Shown: positions 52,320-64,000 of the stretch, piece by piece
Layout of the letters: each line of letters begins with the position of its first letter
How positions within the stretch are numbered: the first letter of the stretch is position 1
Assembly (NCBI GenBank): GCA_021613335.1
Contig: JAJTWR010000284.1
Location: forward strand, 653,501-717,500
Direction: 5' to 3'
DNA from: Whitmania pigra
Taxonomy: Eukaryota > Annelida > Clitellata > Hirudinida > Haemopidae
Length of the DNA stretch: 64,000 nucleotides
The notes under the pieces: model-generated
Seen by the model: only the letters and a program-made list of their open reading frames with translations
The model's database searches: none
Told to the model about the DNA's origin: nothing
Program-made: the position numbers and the translations under genes

Positions 52320-54500
52320 AACTGTCTACTTGTTGTGTAAACTCATCGTCATCTATAAAAATATAAAAAACGACTTAAAAATAACATAAAAGAATAACGC
52401 AGATTCAACCAAAAAATACTTCTAATTCTACCATAATTCTACATAAAATAAGTAATAGCAAAACAAATAATAGCGACAGAGTTAGAATTAATAATAAAGA
52501 CAAATTGTCACAAATCATAGAAAACATTACTAACTTAATTGAAAAATTTAGAGAAATACTTCTGGGAGCTGGTACAATTTTGCTGAAAAGATTGAAAACG
52601 GCTTTGAGACGCACAAACGAGGACCAAGTTTAACCACGACGATTTGATTTATCGAAGCCACAACATCAACAAAGTTAACAGTCTGAAGTTAATTAATTAA
52701 TCCATATGTAATAAATACTTAGTTTTATTTGCCACATTTTTTGCTCTCACAAATATACGATCCCTCGTAATCGTAATGCTAACAGATTAATATAATATTA
52801 GATACGATGATTTAATAATAATAATAATAATAATATTAATAATAATAATAAAGCAACAGCCAGTCAGAAATACTTCGACAACTTACAGATGATTCCAGGA
52901 AGACTCTCGGCACACAAAATTCCTAGAAAAATTTTGAGTTGAATTTGTTTGGACACTAGAAAGATTCCCTAATTCGAACTTCTACCTCGACGAGACTTTC
53001 GTATTTGGCAATAATTAATAACAATAATAATAATAACTGCAATGTTGCCAAGTTCCCAACTAATACCTTTTAAATTATTAAATTTTGCAAAATTTTAAAG
53101 AAATCTATGAACAAATAATCTTATGTATTGGCATAATGCATAAATAATTTTAATTTGATATTGTAAACGTTACATCAACACAAAACAAGGACAGTTGAAC
53201 CGGCTCTTGCAGAATTGCCAGAATTTCGATTGTTTGTTAACGCTGAAGTTGAGAAGTGGAGAAAGTTCAACATAGTTTGTTTTCAATTGCTTTTCCAAGT
53301 TGTTTTCGAAACGAACATTTTCAAATTGATTGATTAGATTTTGGGATGATCTTATTTTTTTTTATAAAGGGATTTTAATTATCGTTATTAGGGTCTAAAC
53401 AAAATTTAAACGCATAGCAAAATCATGGACTTGTTGTATACTGAATCTTTTTTAAACTTTGGACCCGATCTGAATTTCTGAGGTTTTTGGAAAGTTAAGA
53501 TATCTAATTATTTGAGGAATATAATGAAGATTTGTTGACAGACATAGAAATAATTTGCTGGATACGGACAGATACCAACAATCGCTTTGAAATGAAATGT
53601 AAAGTTTGTTCATGTTTATTGAATAACGCTAATAAATCAGGTCTGCTGGCAGAGACCAGGCATGTTTGAATAACATGAGGGCCCGGGCTTTTGATATTGG
53701 CCAGTTTTGTAGAACTTCTAACCAGCTATCAATTCAAGATAAAGTAACTCTAGTTAAGCTAGTGTTGATGGCTCTTATGACTGAACACAATAACTCTGCT
53801 TTTGCGAAAGAATTTTTTCGCAGGTGAAGTTGGTCAAAACCAAGCTGGCTAACAAACTCTTGTTTGGGATGGTGAGCAAACTCTTGTTAGCCAAACAAGC
53901 AATTGCCAGGGACGGATGTTGTTCCAAGTTCATTCCTGGCAAGAGTTTGGTTGATGATGTGACGCAAGGACTTTGTTGGCAAAGATGGCAACAATAAGAA
54001 AAAAATTTGAATAATAACATCCAAGACTCAAATTAAGTTTTGCTAATTTGCATCAGTATCCGACTCAGTAGGATTTTCATATTAAAATAAATTTCTGATT
54101 GACTTGTTTCACTAATAATCTGATCTTTATTTAATTGCTATGTACAATAACACGAATAGTAATAATTGACAATAAAAGATGGTTTTTATATGATCTGGGG
54201 TTTTCTTGGTTCTATTGGTTAGGCGATCTGGGCTTTTTTTTTTCAAAAATTTCACTGCCTGCTTACAGATAACAACGAAAGATACCGAATATTGCATATT
54301 ACATTATAATAAGACTATTTATTTAATAACAAACCTAATTATTATACCGCTGTAACAAGTGAATGCTTTGACCTTATTCCGAACTTACTACTTTGAATTA
54401 AGAGAAATAAATAAAAAATTTTTTGAAATGTTTCGAACAAGAGCACGCTTAATTTAAAGAAGAAAGTGATTCAATTGTACAAAGAAATAACTTTAATTAA
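52320..54500. other. intergenic DNA, no recognised gene
   Basis: AT-rich with short AAT runs (52808-52852). An open stretch at about 53640-53815 (+) reads ARAFDIGQFCRTS and DKVTLVKLVLMAL but cannot be assigned. A block at 54150-54235 resembles 48345-48425, so both may be copies of an unknown repeat. Confidence 0.45.
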
Positions 54501-54506
54501 CATTAT

Positions 54507-54512
54507 TTTATT
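54507..54512 (-). terminator. polyadenylation signal of the HECT gene
   Basis: AATAAA on the minus strand, about 50 nt after the stop codon of the HECT frame. Confidence 0.5.
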
Positions 54513-54562
54513 AAGGCATGTAAGAATGCAACATAGCATAACGTGTAATGGCGAAGTTTGAG

Positions 54563-56925
54563 TCAAACAAAAGCAAATATATTTTGGCATTCTTTGATAG
54601 CATGTAAAAGTTTCTGTCTGGTTACGCTGAGACTGGTGTAATCTGGCAAGTACAAGAGGTTCGAACAAGTTGCTGCACTCGGCAGGGAAGAATCAGCATC
54701 ATTACGGTTTATTATTCTGATGGTCAGTGGAGGATTTAGCTCAGACAAACCTCCACAGGGTAAACACTTTCTACCTGTAACAAACTTCAAGAACAATCGT
54801 TGCTCCATTTCATCAAACGATGCCAAGCACTGGAATAAAAATTGAACCGAAGGCGACTCGTCATACTCGCAAACCATACTCAATTTTTCTTCTGTCCATC
54901 TACAGAAATCATCACCACAAAGTAATCTTGCCATTTCATGTGGAAACAGCGAATCAATAAATCCAGATTGAGAAACTTTATAAAGTCCAGTTCTGATGGC
55001 TTCAACTTGCTTTGAAGCATAATAAAGTCCAACTTTATAAGCACTTAATTTCTCAAAATACATATCGATGTTGTGAGGAGAGAGTAAGACATCACGTCCA
55101 CTCTCAATAAGCTCGACATCTGTGCCAGGAACCGTAAAATTGAGGCACAAGTCGTCGAAAGTGCTTCCATCATCAAAAGTCAAATTACTGATTATTTCCT
55201 TCTTCTGAAACTCAGAAAGGCCTACCTCAGCTCGTGTGGATTCTATTTTCCTTTTAACTGGAAAAAGTTGTTTGAAAAGAGTTTCTAACATAGGGAATGT
55301 TTCGAGCAAATCAAAGTAATCCCTTTTCAAATGAGAATAGTTCTTAAAGTGGGTTAGCCTCAATCGTCGGAAAAATTCATTATTTAATGGGATGTCGAGA
55401 CATTGTTTATCCAAGATCACCTTTCCCATAATTTTTCCAAGTAACTCAAATTCATCAGTTTCTTCGGATACATCTGGCAATTGACCAATGAAATGTCTTT
55501 GCAACTCGTCGGATAATATAGAGTAAAACTCTCTTGTTACTCCTGGACCACTAGCAACTTCATCTTTGAAGGTTATGCCCCAATTATGAGACGTGAGGTC
55601 ACCATTCTGTCGGAATATGTCAAAAACGTCATTCATAAAGTTGCCTCTCGATACCGTAAAATATTTGATATTTGTAGGTGTCGGTAAACAATTCATAATT
55701 TCTCTGCATTTACGTTGCGTCGTAACCGTTGCGGGACACGTTTTTATTAAACTGAATCGCATTATTGGATCGATTACCGCCGTTATGTAGATAAGCATGT
55801 TATCTAGGTTTGTGGAAACAAACAAATTTTCTGCAACTATCTTGTTCTCAACTACAATGTCGAACCATTGGTGCCACGTGCTGTTCAGTATATAAAGGGA
55901 TTCCAGTAGTTCCGCTGTAACTGTTGCGTTTTTAATGATTTCAGTAGTGCTTAAAGGGGAATCGTCATATAATTGTCTATCACTCGGGTCCCATTCACAC
56001 TCTAAAAAATAATTAAGTAGACCAACAATCAGCCCAACCATTTCTCGAACAAATTACTTTCCCACGTGTAATGGTCTTCAGTGCCAGTCTGAAAGTTTAA
56101 AAAGACAGTGAGAAATGATTTAATGACGAATGCCTGGTCACCGATTTCAGAAGGATTGCATAAAAGAGAGTGAAACTTGTGCAGAAGACCACTGAAAAAT
56201 AATTGCTTTTTACTAATTTGATTTTCGTCGATCAATTGCGCTACACATCTCAAAGCCGATATAAGGCATTTTTCATTAAACACAATGTCCTGCAGCCTTC
56301 TATAACTTGGAGGTGGCGTGTTAAATTCGTCAAAATGTGTAACAATCGCACTCATTTTTAAGAAGAGCCAGATTTCTGGCAATTTCTCGTGTAAAACGGT
56401 AATCAATGCCATGGCGATGGGAGACAAATCATTGCAACGATTTTCTATAAAATTATCTTCTATAAAACCTATTAAATAGTCAGTGAACATTTCTAATCCT
56501 TTTTCTTCAGCATAGTAAACGATTTTGAGTAAAACCTCAAAACTTATATCTATTGGAAAATGATGGTATGTATCCCTTACAGCGACAGCGTGCATAACTG
56601 ATCTTATCAGAGTCGTGTCGTTAATAAACTCATTGATTTGTCCTGAAAACCCTTTAAAAATGTTTTCATGAACACTACTGACGACGACCTTTGGAACGGG
56701 TGGAATGATCGCATCGATAATTAACAAGTATTTAAGTGCATTTGGTGAGTTTCCTGTTTTCATTAAACAGTTTGCCAGAGAAGATGCATATCCTCTATCC
56801 ATCCAATATTGCAGCGAATAATCTCTGAACTCTTGTTTAAATGCTTTAACAGGATCGTCGGAGTTTACGATTGGTTCAAATACCATAGCAGGTTTATATC
56901 TCTCATAGTTATTGTAGTTGTCCAT
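54563..56925 (-). CDS. intronless HECT-type E3 ubiquitin ligase in two overlapping frames
   Basis: Frame A (56925-56029, 298 codons, ATG in the context AGCATGG) has no recognised motif; it looks helical, like an armadillo-type solenoid. Frame B (56041-54563, 492 codons) carries the HECT domain from about residue 145: EVASGPGVTREFYSILSDEL, FELLGKIMGKVILD, and LPSAATCSNLLYLPDY with the catalytic Cys at about residue 459, 33 residues before the end, the usual place. The style (VASGPGVTREFYSLLS, TCxNxLxLPDY) is that of the TRIP12/UFD4/HECTD1 branch. HECT ligases pass ubiquitin through this Cys to substrates. Frame B is -1 relative to A and they overlap by 13 nt; one indel would make a single protein of about 790 residues. 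An uninterrupted 2.36-kb frame pair is unlike the intron-rich neighbour, suggesting a retrocopy or transfer, but the motifs are intact. Confidence 0.85.
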
Positions 56926-57905
56926 GCTTAACTTTTTTTCAGTTTTATTTTAAAATCAGGATTGTGCTGAGCAACAAGAAGTATTTGTATTGCAAGTTAT
57001 GTTTGTGGTTTAAGTTTTGAAATATCCTTGGCATTTATAGTGGTCGTTATAAATGCGCAGAACAAAAGATGCTAAATATCTGCATTCTCGGATTAAACAT
57101 ATTATGTAATTAAAATTATTTTATTTTTTACAAGTTTAATTATTTTGCTATAGTATGAATACTTTGTAAACTAATCAATTTTATTTTTATTGCCTATTTG
57201 ATTTGTTTAAATGCCTTTTTAAGATAAAAGTTTTATCAAAAAACGTTCTTTCGATATCCATTCATTTATTTGAAACTAGCCATTTATCCGGCATGCGTTG
57301 CAATGTCACTTAAAGGAAGAGAAGTATTGGTGTTTCAATTATTTTTATTAGAGTGCGTTTAGTTACAGAAATATTTATTTGTTTTTTCCGTAGGGTCATC
57401 TAGTTATGAAATGGACGTTAATAACCAATCAACCGACGCTTGAGCAGGGCACACGCAGCTGTCTCTATGAGAAGCATGACATTGGGTCACCTATGGGTTA
57501 TTCCATTCAAACAGGTCATATTTAAGAAATATAATGCACATATCAATGTAGAAGTTTTTGCCTTGGTCAAGAGCGTAAAATGCCTTTATATAAACGTTTG
57601 TAAAAGACACGATGCTGCTTTCATCAAAATGGAGAAGGAGTCAAGCTGTTGATCACGATGAAATTATAACACTTTGGATATGTTAGTGCACCAGAGATAA
57701 TGTGGCGTTTAAATGAGTTTGCTATGTTAAAGAAATCACATAATACAAACAATTTCGTTGTTAAACTTATTCTGAGGGCTGTCATCTGTATAAATATAAA
57801 AGCAACCATTTGTTCTCTCACAAATTTGTTGCACTCTGAATTTTCTGCGACCTTATTTCCAATAATCTGTACTTTGAGGGGCAAGTAATTTGTCTTTAAG
57901 TACTA
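56926..57905. other. intergenic DNA upstream of the HECT gene, nothing recognised
   Basis: Should include the HECT promoter (minus strand). Only short frames are present and no repeat was seen. Confidence 0.4.
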
Positions 57906-57909
57906 AGCG

Positions 57910-58165
57910 TTTGTGATAGCCATGGTCACGCATGGTTAAAGCTTTCGCCTTTCACAATGGCAGTAAGGATTTAAATCCTGCTACGAGATCATCATCCTAA
58001 TCCATGAAAGAGTTTTCAGTGCACTCGCAGGCGACGAAGCAAACCTAATCCCGCTTTGCCAGTCACCTCTTCAACAATCCCCTAAAATGACCATTACAAT
58101 GTACATGCAAAGAAGCCACTGGTGGTTGCGGACCGGATGACCCCATTTTAGGGTGTGACACTAAA
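57910..58165 (+). mobile_element. tRNA-derived SINE
   Basis: The head at about 57925-57985 has a box A-like TGGTTAAAGCTTTCGCC and a box B-like GGATTTAAATCC about 30 bp later, with a tRNA-like DNA order, followed by an unrelated body of roughly 170 bp. A true tRNA is unlikely because the stems do not pair well. The 3' limit is uncertain. Confidence 0.6.
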
Positions 58166-59150
58166 CTCTTAATCGTTACATTTTATGATGTATAACTTGT
58201 TTTTTGGCCTGTCAGATTTTGTTCCACTAACTTGTGGCTTACGGTGAATGTCTTGAGAGGTGACACCACAAGTTTCCCTCATCTGGTGACTAACCCTAGA
58301 GAGACTACTGATCACGCGCATTTGTCCAATATAGATGGAAAGCGCATTTTAAGCAAGATTCTCGTACGTTAAGGCACGGAATTTAATCCCGTCAAATACC
58401 AAACAATTTGAAACGGAAGTAATTTATAAACTTGATAAGTTTCATTTCACAAGTCCAACTATGCAAATGAGCGTCAATAAACATGCTTAAACAATTAAAT
58501 GGATATGAGTACCTGAGGTCCAAGTACAAGTACTTGAAATCGGTACTCGAGTACAAGTACCCCATGTCCGGTTCTTGGTAGTTCTTAAATTAAATCACTA
58601 GGAATTAATTTAAGATTTAGAGGTACATTGACATCATGTTGCTGACAAGAACAATTACTGTTGATAGTTGCTTATACCAAATCATGATAGTCTCTTGCTA
58701 TGTGTAGTTAAGCAATGATTACAGCCAGTTTGATATTCAATTTCAAAGACATCTTTAATCGTGAATGAAAGAGAAAATAAAAACGAGCTGTTGCAAAATG
58801 TGGTGGCAATTACATCAATAGAAGCAAATTGTGGACGGAGAACCAAAATTGAGTTTCTGATGTGAGTAAGGTTGAGTCTATTGAACTTGGTAACTTTCAA
58901 TTGGAAGGATGAAAACAAATTAAAATAATAATATTAATAATAAAAATTATATTAATAATAAAATGAGGTGGAAAATCGACACTGTGAGAGGCATGACTAG
59001 ATCAATGGAACACAATGATGAGTAACTAATAAAAACATCATCATCATTGCCAGACATCATGATTATCATAATCACATACAATTTATCATCAAATGGGTGT
59101 TGATATTACAACTGAAACCAAATGACTAGCAGACATCATCATGATCGTCA
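58166..59150. other. intergenic DNA with a GTAC-rich palindromic patch
   Basis: At 58507-58563 a cluster of GAGTACxTG and CAAGTAC motifs in both orientations resembles hAT subterminal repeats, but no termini were found. An ATC-rich stretch lies at 59030-59160. No gene is seen. Confidence 0.45.
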
Positions 59151-59153
59151 TCA

Positions 59154-60933
59154 TCACCAGTGATGGTTATCATAATCGTCATCAATGTACAAATCGCCAT
59201 CCCTACTGCTGTCATCTGAATCATCATCGTCGTCATCATCATCATAATCATCATCGCTTTCGTAACCATCTCCTGAACGGCTGTCTTCATCGGTTATGTC
59301 ATTTACATCACTCAACATCTCAACATCATCATCATCACCAACAACATCACTACTCTTGTCGTGAAGCTTCTTTTTTCTCTTTTTCTTCTTTCTCTTCTTC
59401 TTTCTGTTCTCCTCGTCTTCCTTCTCGCTCAAGTCTTCCATTTCCTCCTGCTCCATCTCTTCCTCATATTCCTCATTGCCATCATCATCGTCATCTCCAT
59501 CATCATCATTGTCTTCGCCAAATTCTTTTCCCTTTGTTTTGTCCTTATCAAATCTATCATTATCATCATCGTCATCATTCTGAGGTTTCTTAAAGTTTCT
59601 CTTTGATTCCGATCTTCCGTCCCTGGAATAACCCCTACCACCATTTTTTCTATCATCATCATCATCATCATCTTCACCATCAGTAAACTTATAGTTGCTA
59701 TGTCTCCTGTTGCTGTCATCATCATAGTGTTCACTGCCTCTTTTTTTGTTATTGAATTTTTTACCATTTTTCTTGTTCTTGTCATTTCGATCTTTTTCAG
59801 ATCGCTCGTCGTAGTTTTGCGACTTCCAGTGGTAATATTTCTCTTCCTTCTCCCGATCATCCTTTATCCTCCTGTGGGGTCGATCCCGTTCCTCGGAGTC
59901 GTTGTTTTTAGTCGACGTCCTCCTCGTGCTTTCTTTCTTGGCAAACTTCGATCTTTCGCCGGAGTCTCCTCCAGATTTTCCATCTCTGTGGGTCTTGTGC
60001 ACCTTCTTGAACTCCTCGTCCGATCTCATTTTGATGCGCTCGGAACGACCAGCTCCACGATCCTTCTTTTCGTCGTCGGAGGAATCGCAGGACTTTTGCT
60101 TCCAGAACTTTTTCATGGATTTTGCACAAAATTTTGGTTTTCTGAACTTTTGCTTTTTATGCTTGAAACGTTTGTCATATTTCTTGAAGTCCTTCTTGGG
60201 TGCTTTCTGCTTTTTATGATCAAATTTGAGAATATATTCTTCATTTTCAATGGAGTTTCCTTCGCCGTGACACTTGTTGTGATTGGCAGGGATCTCTTTT
60301 GAGTATTTTCTTGTATTTGTATTATGATGATTATTATCTTGTGAGTATTTTTCACTCAATTTGTCATCGTTGAGGATCGAGCATTCATTGTCCGTGATCT
60401 TTTTTCGAAATTCCTCAGGATTTAATGAGATTTCAAGGTCATTTGGAAGAGAATCAGCTCTGGTGATGAACTGAAACAAGAAACTCCAAAGGCTTGAAGA
60501 GTCGGTAATCGTCTCGGTACCATTAGAATTGGTTAAATTTTCTGTAAATCGATACAAAATACAATTTGTAATACAAATGTGCTAATGTACAAGATGTGCT
60601 AATTTGATCAAACCTTCCAAGTTCAACAAATACAACAATATGTTTTCATTTAAATTCTTAAATAAATAAATAAAATGTTACTTATAAAACCTCGAATGAT
60701 GCCTGCTGAATTTGCATTGTAAGACCACGTCTCTGTATGTCCTTCATTCATGCCCCTTCCATCCCCATCATCATCAGTTTCCTCAGCTTCATTTTCTTCC
60801 TGATATTCTTCACTTGTCCGATTTAGGCGAAGTTTTGGAGGCTCATAAGTTTTGGTCGAAAGATGATTCAGTTGTACGAAGAAGAGACACAACACAAAGG
60901 AGTTAAAATATAAAGCTACAAATACAAAAACCA
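59154..60933 (-). CDS. acidic/lysine-rich low-complexity protein, 3' two exons
   Basis: Exon 60933-60682 starts after a good acceptor (TACTAATTGCAG), and its GTAACA donor joins in phase to exon 60541-59154, giving about 545 residues to the stop. The first part is a strong hydrophobic stretch (VVFVFVALYF, FVLCLFFVQL), a signal peptide or membrane anchor, followed by an acidic patch. The rest alternates Lys/Arg-rich segments (KFDHKKQKAPKKDFKKYDKR; RKKKRKKKKRKKKL) with Asp/Glu runs. The codons vary and the frame stays open for 1.4 kb, so it is probably a real gene rather than a repeat. The exon with the start codon was not found. No domain is recognised; a secreted matrix- or mineral-binding protein is one guess, a nucleolar-like protein another. 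Confidence 0.6.
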
Positions 60934-61956
60934 CTGCAATTAGTATGATTTATAAAAAAAATGATAAAAAATGAAATTGCAATATATTTTTGTGCCCCAT
61001 CTCTTTAATTCGAGCACATTAAACAAAGAGATTCAGACAAACCATGCATGCATCAAGTGTTCCAAGAATTCCTGATAACAAAACAATTTCGAAACAAATT
61101 ATTTGACATTAATAAACTTCTAACTCAACCAAATTAGTAATCTTCTGCGACAAACTGTTGATGTTTACCTACCAGGCTGGGAAGAACTTGAGAGGAGTTA
61201 AAAGTGATAACAAAAAGATTTTTAATTTTACCCTTGTCAAAGTACTTGAATTTTTTGATTGAATAATAAATATAATGTAAATACAATAAAAAATTAAATA
61301 TTTTGCCTAATTTATGCATGACTGACAGTATCAGTTTCGATAGAACGTCATAAAGTTGTTTATCAAAACAAATTCGCAAAAATTTGTTTGTATTAAATTT
61401 GTAATTTTAATAAGTCTCATGAAATTGCATTATAAGATTTTATATAGGTCAGAGCTAGAAAAACACTTCCATTATTTCGTACCAATTAGTGGACGAACCA
61501 TTATTCTATTTCCATCCTATCATAGAGTAATTATAATTTTATACATCCAATTTTGAAAACAATTTTCTTCACCTAGCATTTTATGTTGGACAATCCCATG
61601 CAGTTGCTTCATCCAAAGATGAAGGAAGCGATAGTTCTTCTACAGAGAATGTCCCGCCAAACTATTTGGCTATTACTACTTGCCATCTTTATTCAATGGC
61701 ATTAGTATTAGAACTCTCGGAAGCTAAACATGGGTTCAACTACAGTATTGTCTCCAAAAGTTATTAAAAACATTTAACGAATGACAGCACGAAAGTAAAT
61801 TACATGCTGAAAAATTTCAATAAAATATTTAACTTTCTAAGAAAGGCAACTTTAGGTTTTCGTTGGAGATGAATTTTAATTTAAATTACACAGAGCAACT
61901 TCAAACTATAAATTAACATTTTTATTGATTAAGATTAAATACAAGTTTATTTGATT

Positions 61957-63390
<1,434 letters not shown>

Positions 63391-63460
63391 CTTTTGTAAT
63401 GGATTTGAATTTAAGATGAATTTGAAAATTACATTGTTTAGTTTAAAATATTTTTTTAGC

Positions 63461-63462
<2 letters not shown>

Positions 63463-63534
<72 letters not shown>

Positions 63535-63535
63535 A

Positions 63536-63630
<95 letters not shown>

Positions 63631-63660
63631 CAATAACAACAACAATAATAATAATACCAT
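63463..63660. repeat. (AAT)n microsatellite interrupted by an A15 run
   Basis: AAT repeats with a short poly-A block at about 63523-63537 and an AACAAC tail, just 5' of cyclase exon 63390-63216 on the transcribed strand. From 63661 to 64000 nothing coding was seen. Confidence 0.93.
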
Positions 63661-64000
63661 TATTGATAATAACAACAATAACATCCTTATCGGTCTTAAT
63701 AACTAGATTCATTCTGAAACAAAGGACCTGCATAAACTTTCATAAGTTATAAATTATGATAAACAGTCATGTGATCCAGTGTCCGTGTGCACGGCAAAAG
63801 ATCTTAAATATTCTTTTAAGGTGAGGTTCAGGCATGACATCAAGCTATTATGCTGTTAATTGAGGTTGCATATTTTTCCATTTACGAATTAAAATAGGCT
63901 CGGTTTAAAAAAATTAAGATTAAAATAATTAATATTTTTTGTAGTAATTATGGTAATAATCAATTCGCATAAATAATTAATATCATTACTAGTTAATTAA

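Noticed and set aside
53640..53830. Open + strand stretch (FDIGQFCRTS...)
   Set aside because: No start, splice sites or recognised family.
57925..57985. A functional tRNA gene
   Set aside because: Box-like motifs are present, but the acceptor and anticodon stems do not pair; a SINE head fits better.
61570..61770. Open + strand stretch after a CACCTAG acceptor-like site
   Set aside because: Ends in a stop without a donor and matches nothing known; too weak to call an exon.

Overview
The window is animal nuclear DNA from an AT-rich, intron-rich invertebrate. The evidence is a 28-exon gene with GT-AG introns (one GC-AG), AATAAA signals, a rhodopsin-type GPCR, a membrane guanylyl cyclase, non-LTR retrotransposons, hAT and piggyBac fossils, a gypsy-type LTR element, a tRNA-like SINE and very abundant ATT, ATC and ATGG microsatellites. 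I cannot name the species. A spiralian such as an annelid or leech would fit, but that is only an impression.

Layout. 1-5 kb is a transposon graveyard: a piggyBac-like fossil with TTAA duplications, carrying a hAT MITE, a minisatellite and a LINE scrap inside it, followed by a 24-bp satellite and a decayed LINE. 5.35-7.14 kb holds an intronless GPCR on the + strand. 7.2-15 kb is non-coding: microsatellites, a 97-bp-arm foldback and a hAT fragment.

15.1-43.5 kb (- strand) is one complete full-length ABCB (P-glycoprotein/MDR-type) exporter gene. I resolved 28 exons whose phases all agree except for one missing nucleotide in exon 22. Its introns contain two hAT elements, a foldback MITE, a recent but internally deleted gypsy-type LTR retrotransposon and many microsatellites. 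Its two nucleotide-binding domains are asymmetric: the NBD1 signature is LSRGE and the NBD2 Walker B ends in DD, and both changes fall in the same composite ATP site.

43.5-48.7 kb is mostly empty apart from a LINE 3' end, microsatellites and a weak palmitoyltransferase-like fragment. 48.8-52.3 kb (+) is an intron-bearing pseudogene of the spliceosomal helicase SNRNP200/Brr2, split by a LINE. 54.56-56.93 kb (-) is an intronless HECT-type ubiquitin ligase in two overlapping reading frames. 57.9-58.2 kb is a SINE. 59.15-60.93 kb (-) is a two-exon part of a very acidic/lysine-rich protein that seems membrane-anchored or secreted. 61.96-63.39 kb (-) holds the last four exons of a receptor-type guanylyl cyclase whose 5' part lies beyond the window.

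The genes look like unrelated neighbours; there is no operon-like organisation. The most interesting points are the paired degeneration of one ATPase site in the ABCB protein, the triplicated 50-bp module at its C-terminus, the two-frame intronless HECT gene, the GPCR without the usual class A switch residues, and the nested transposons.
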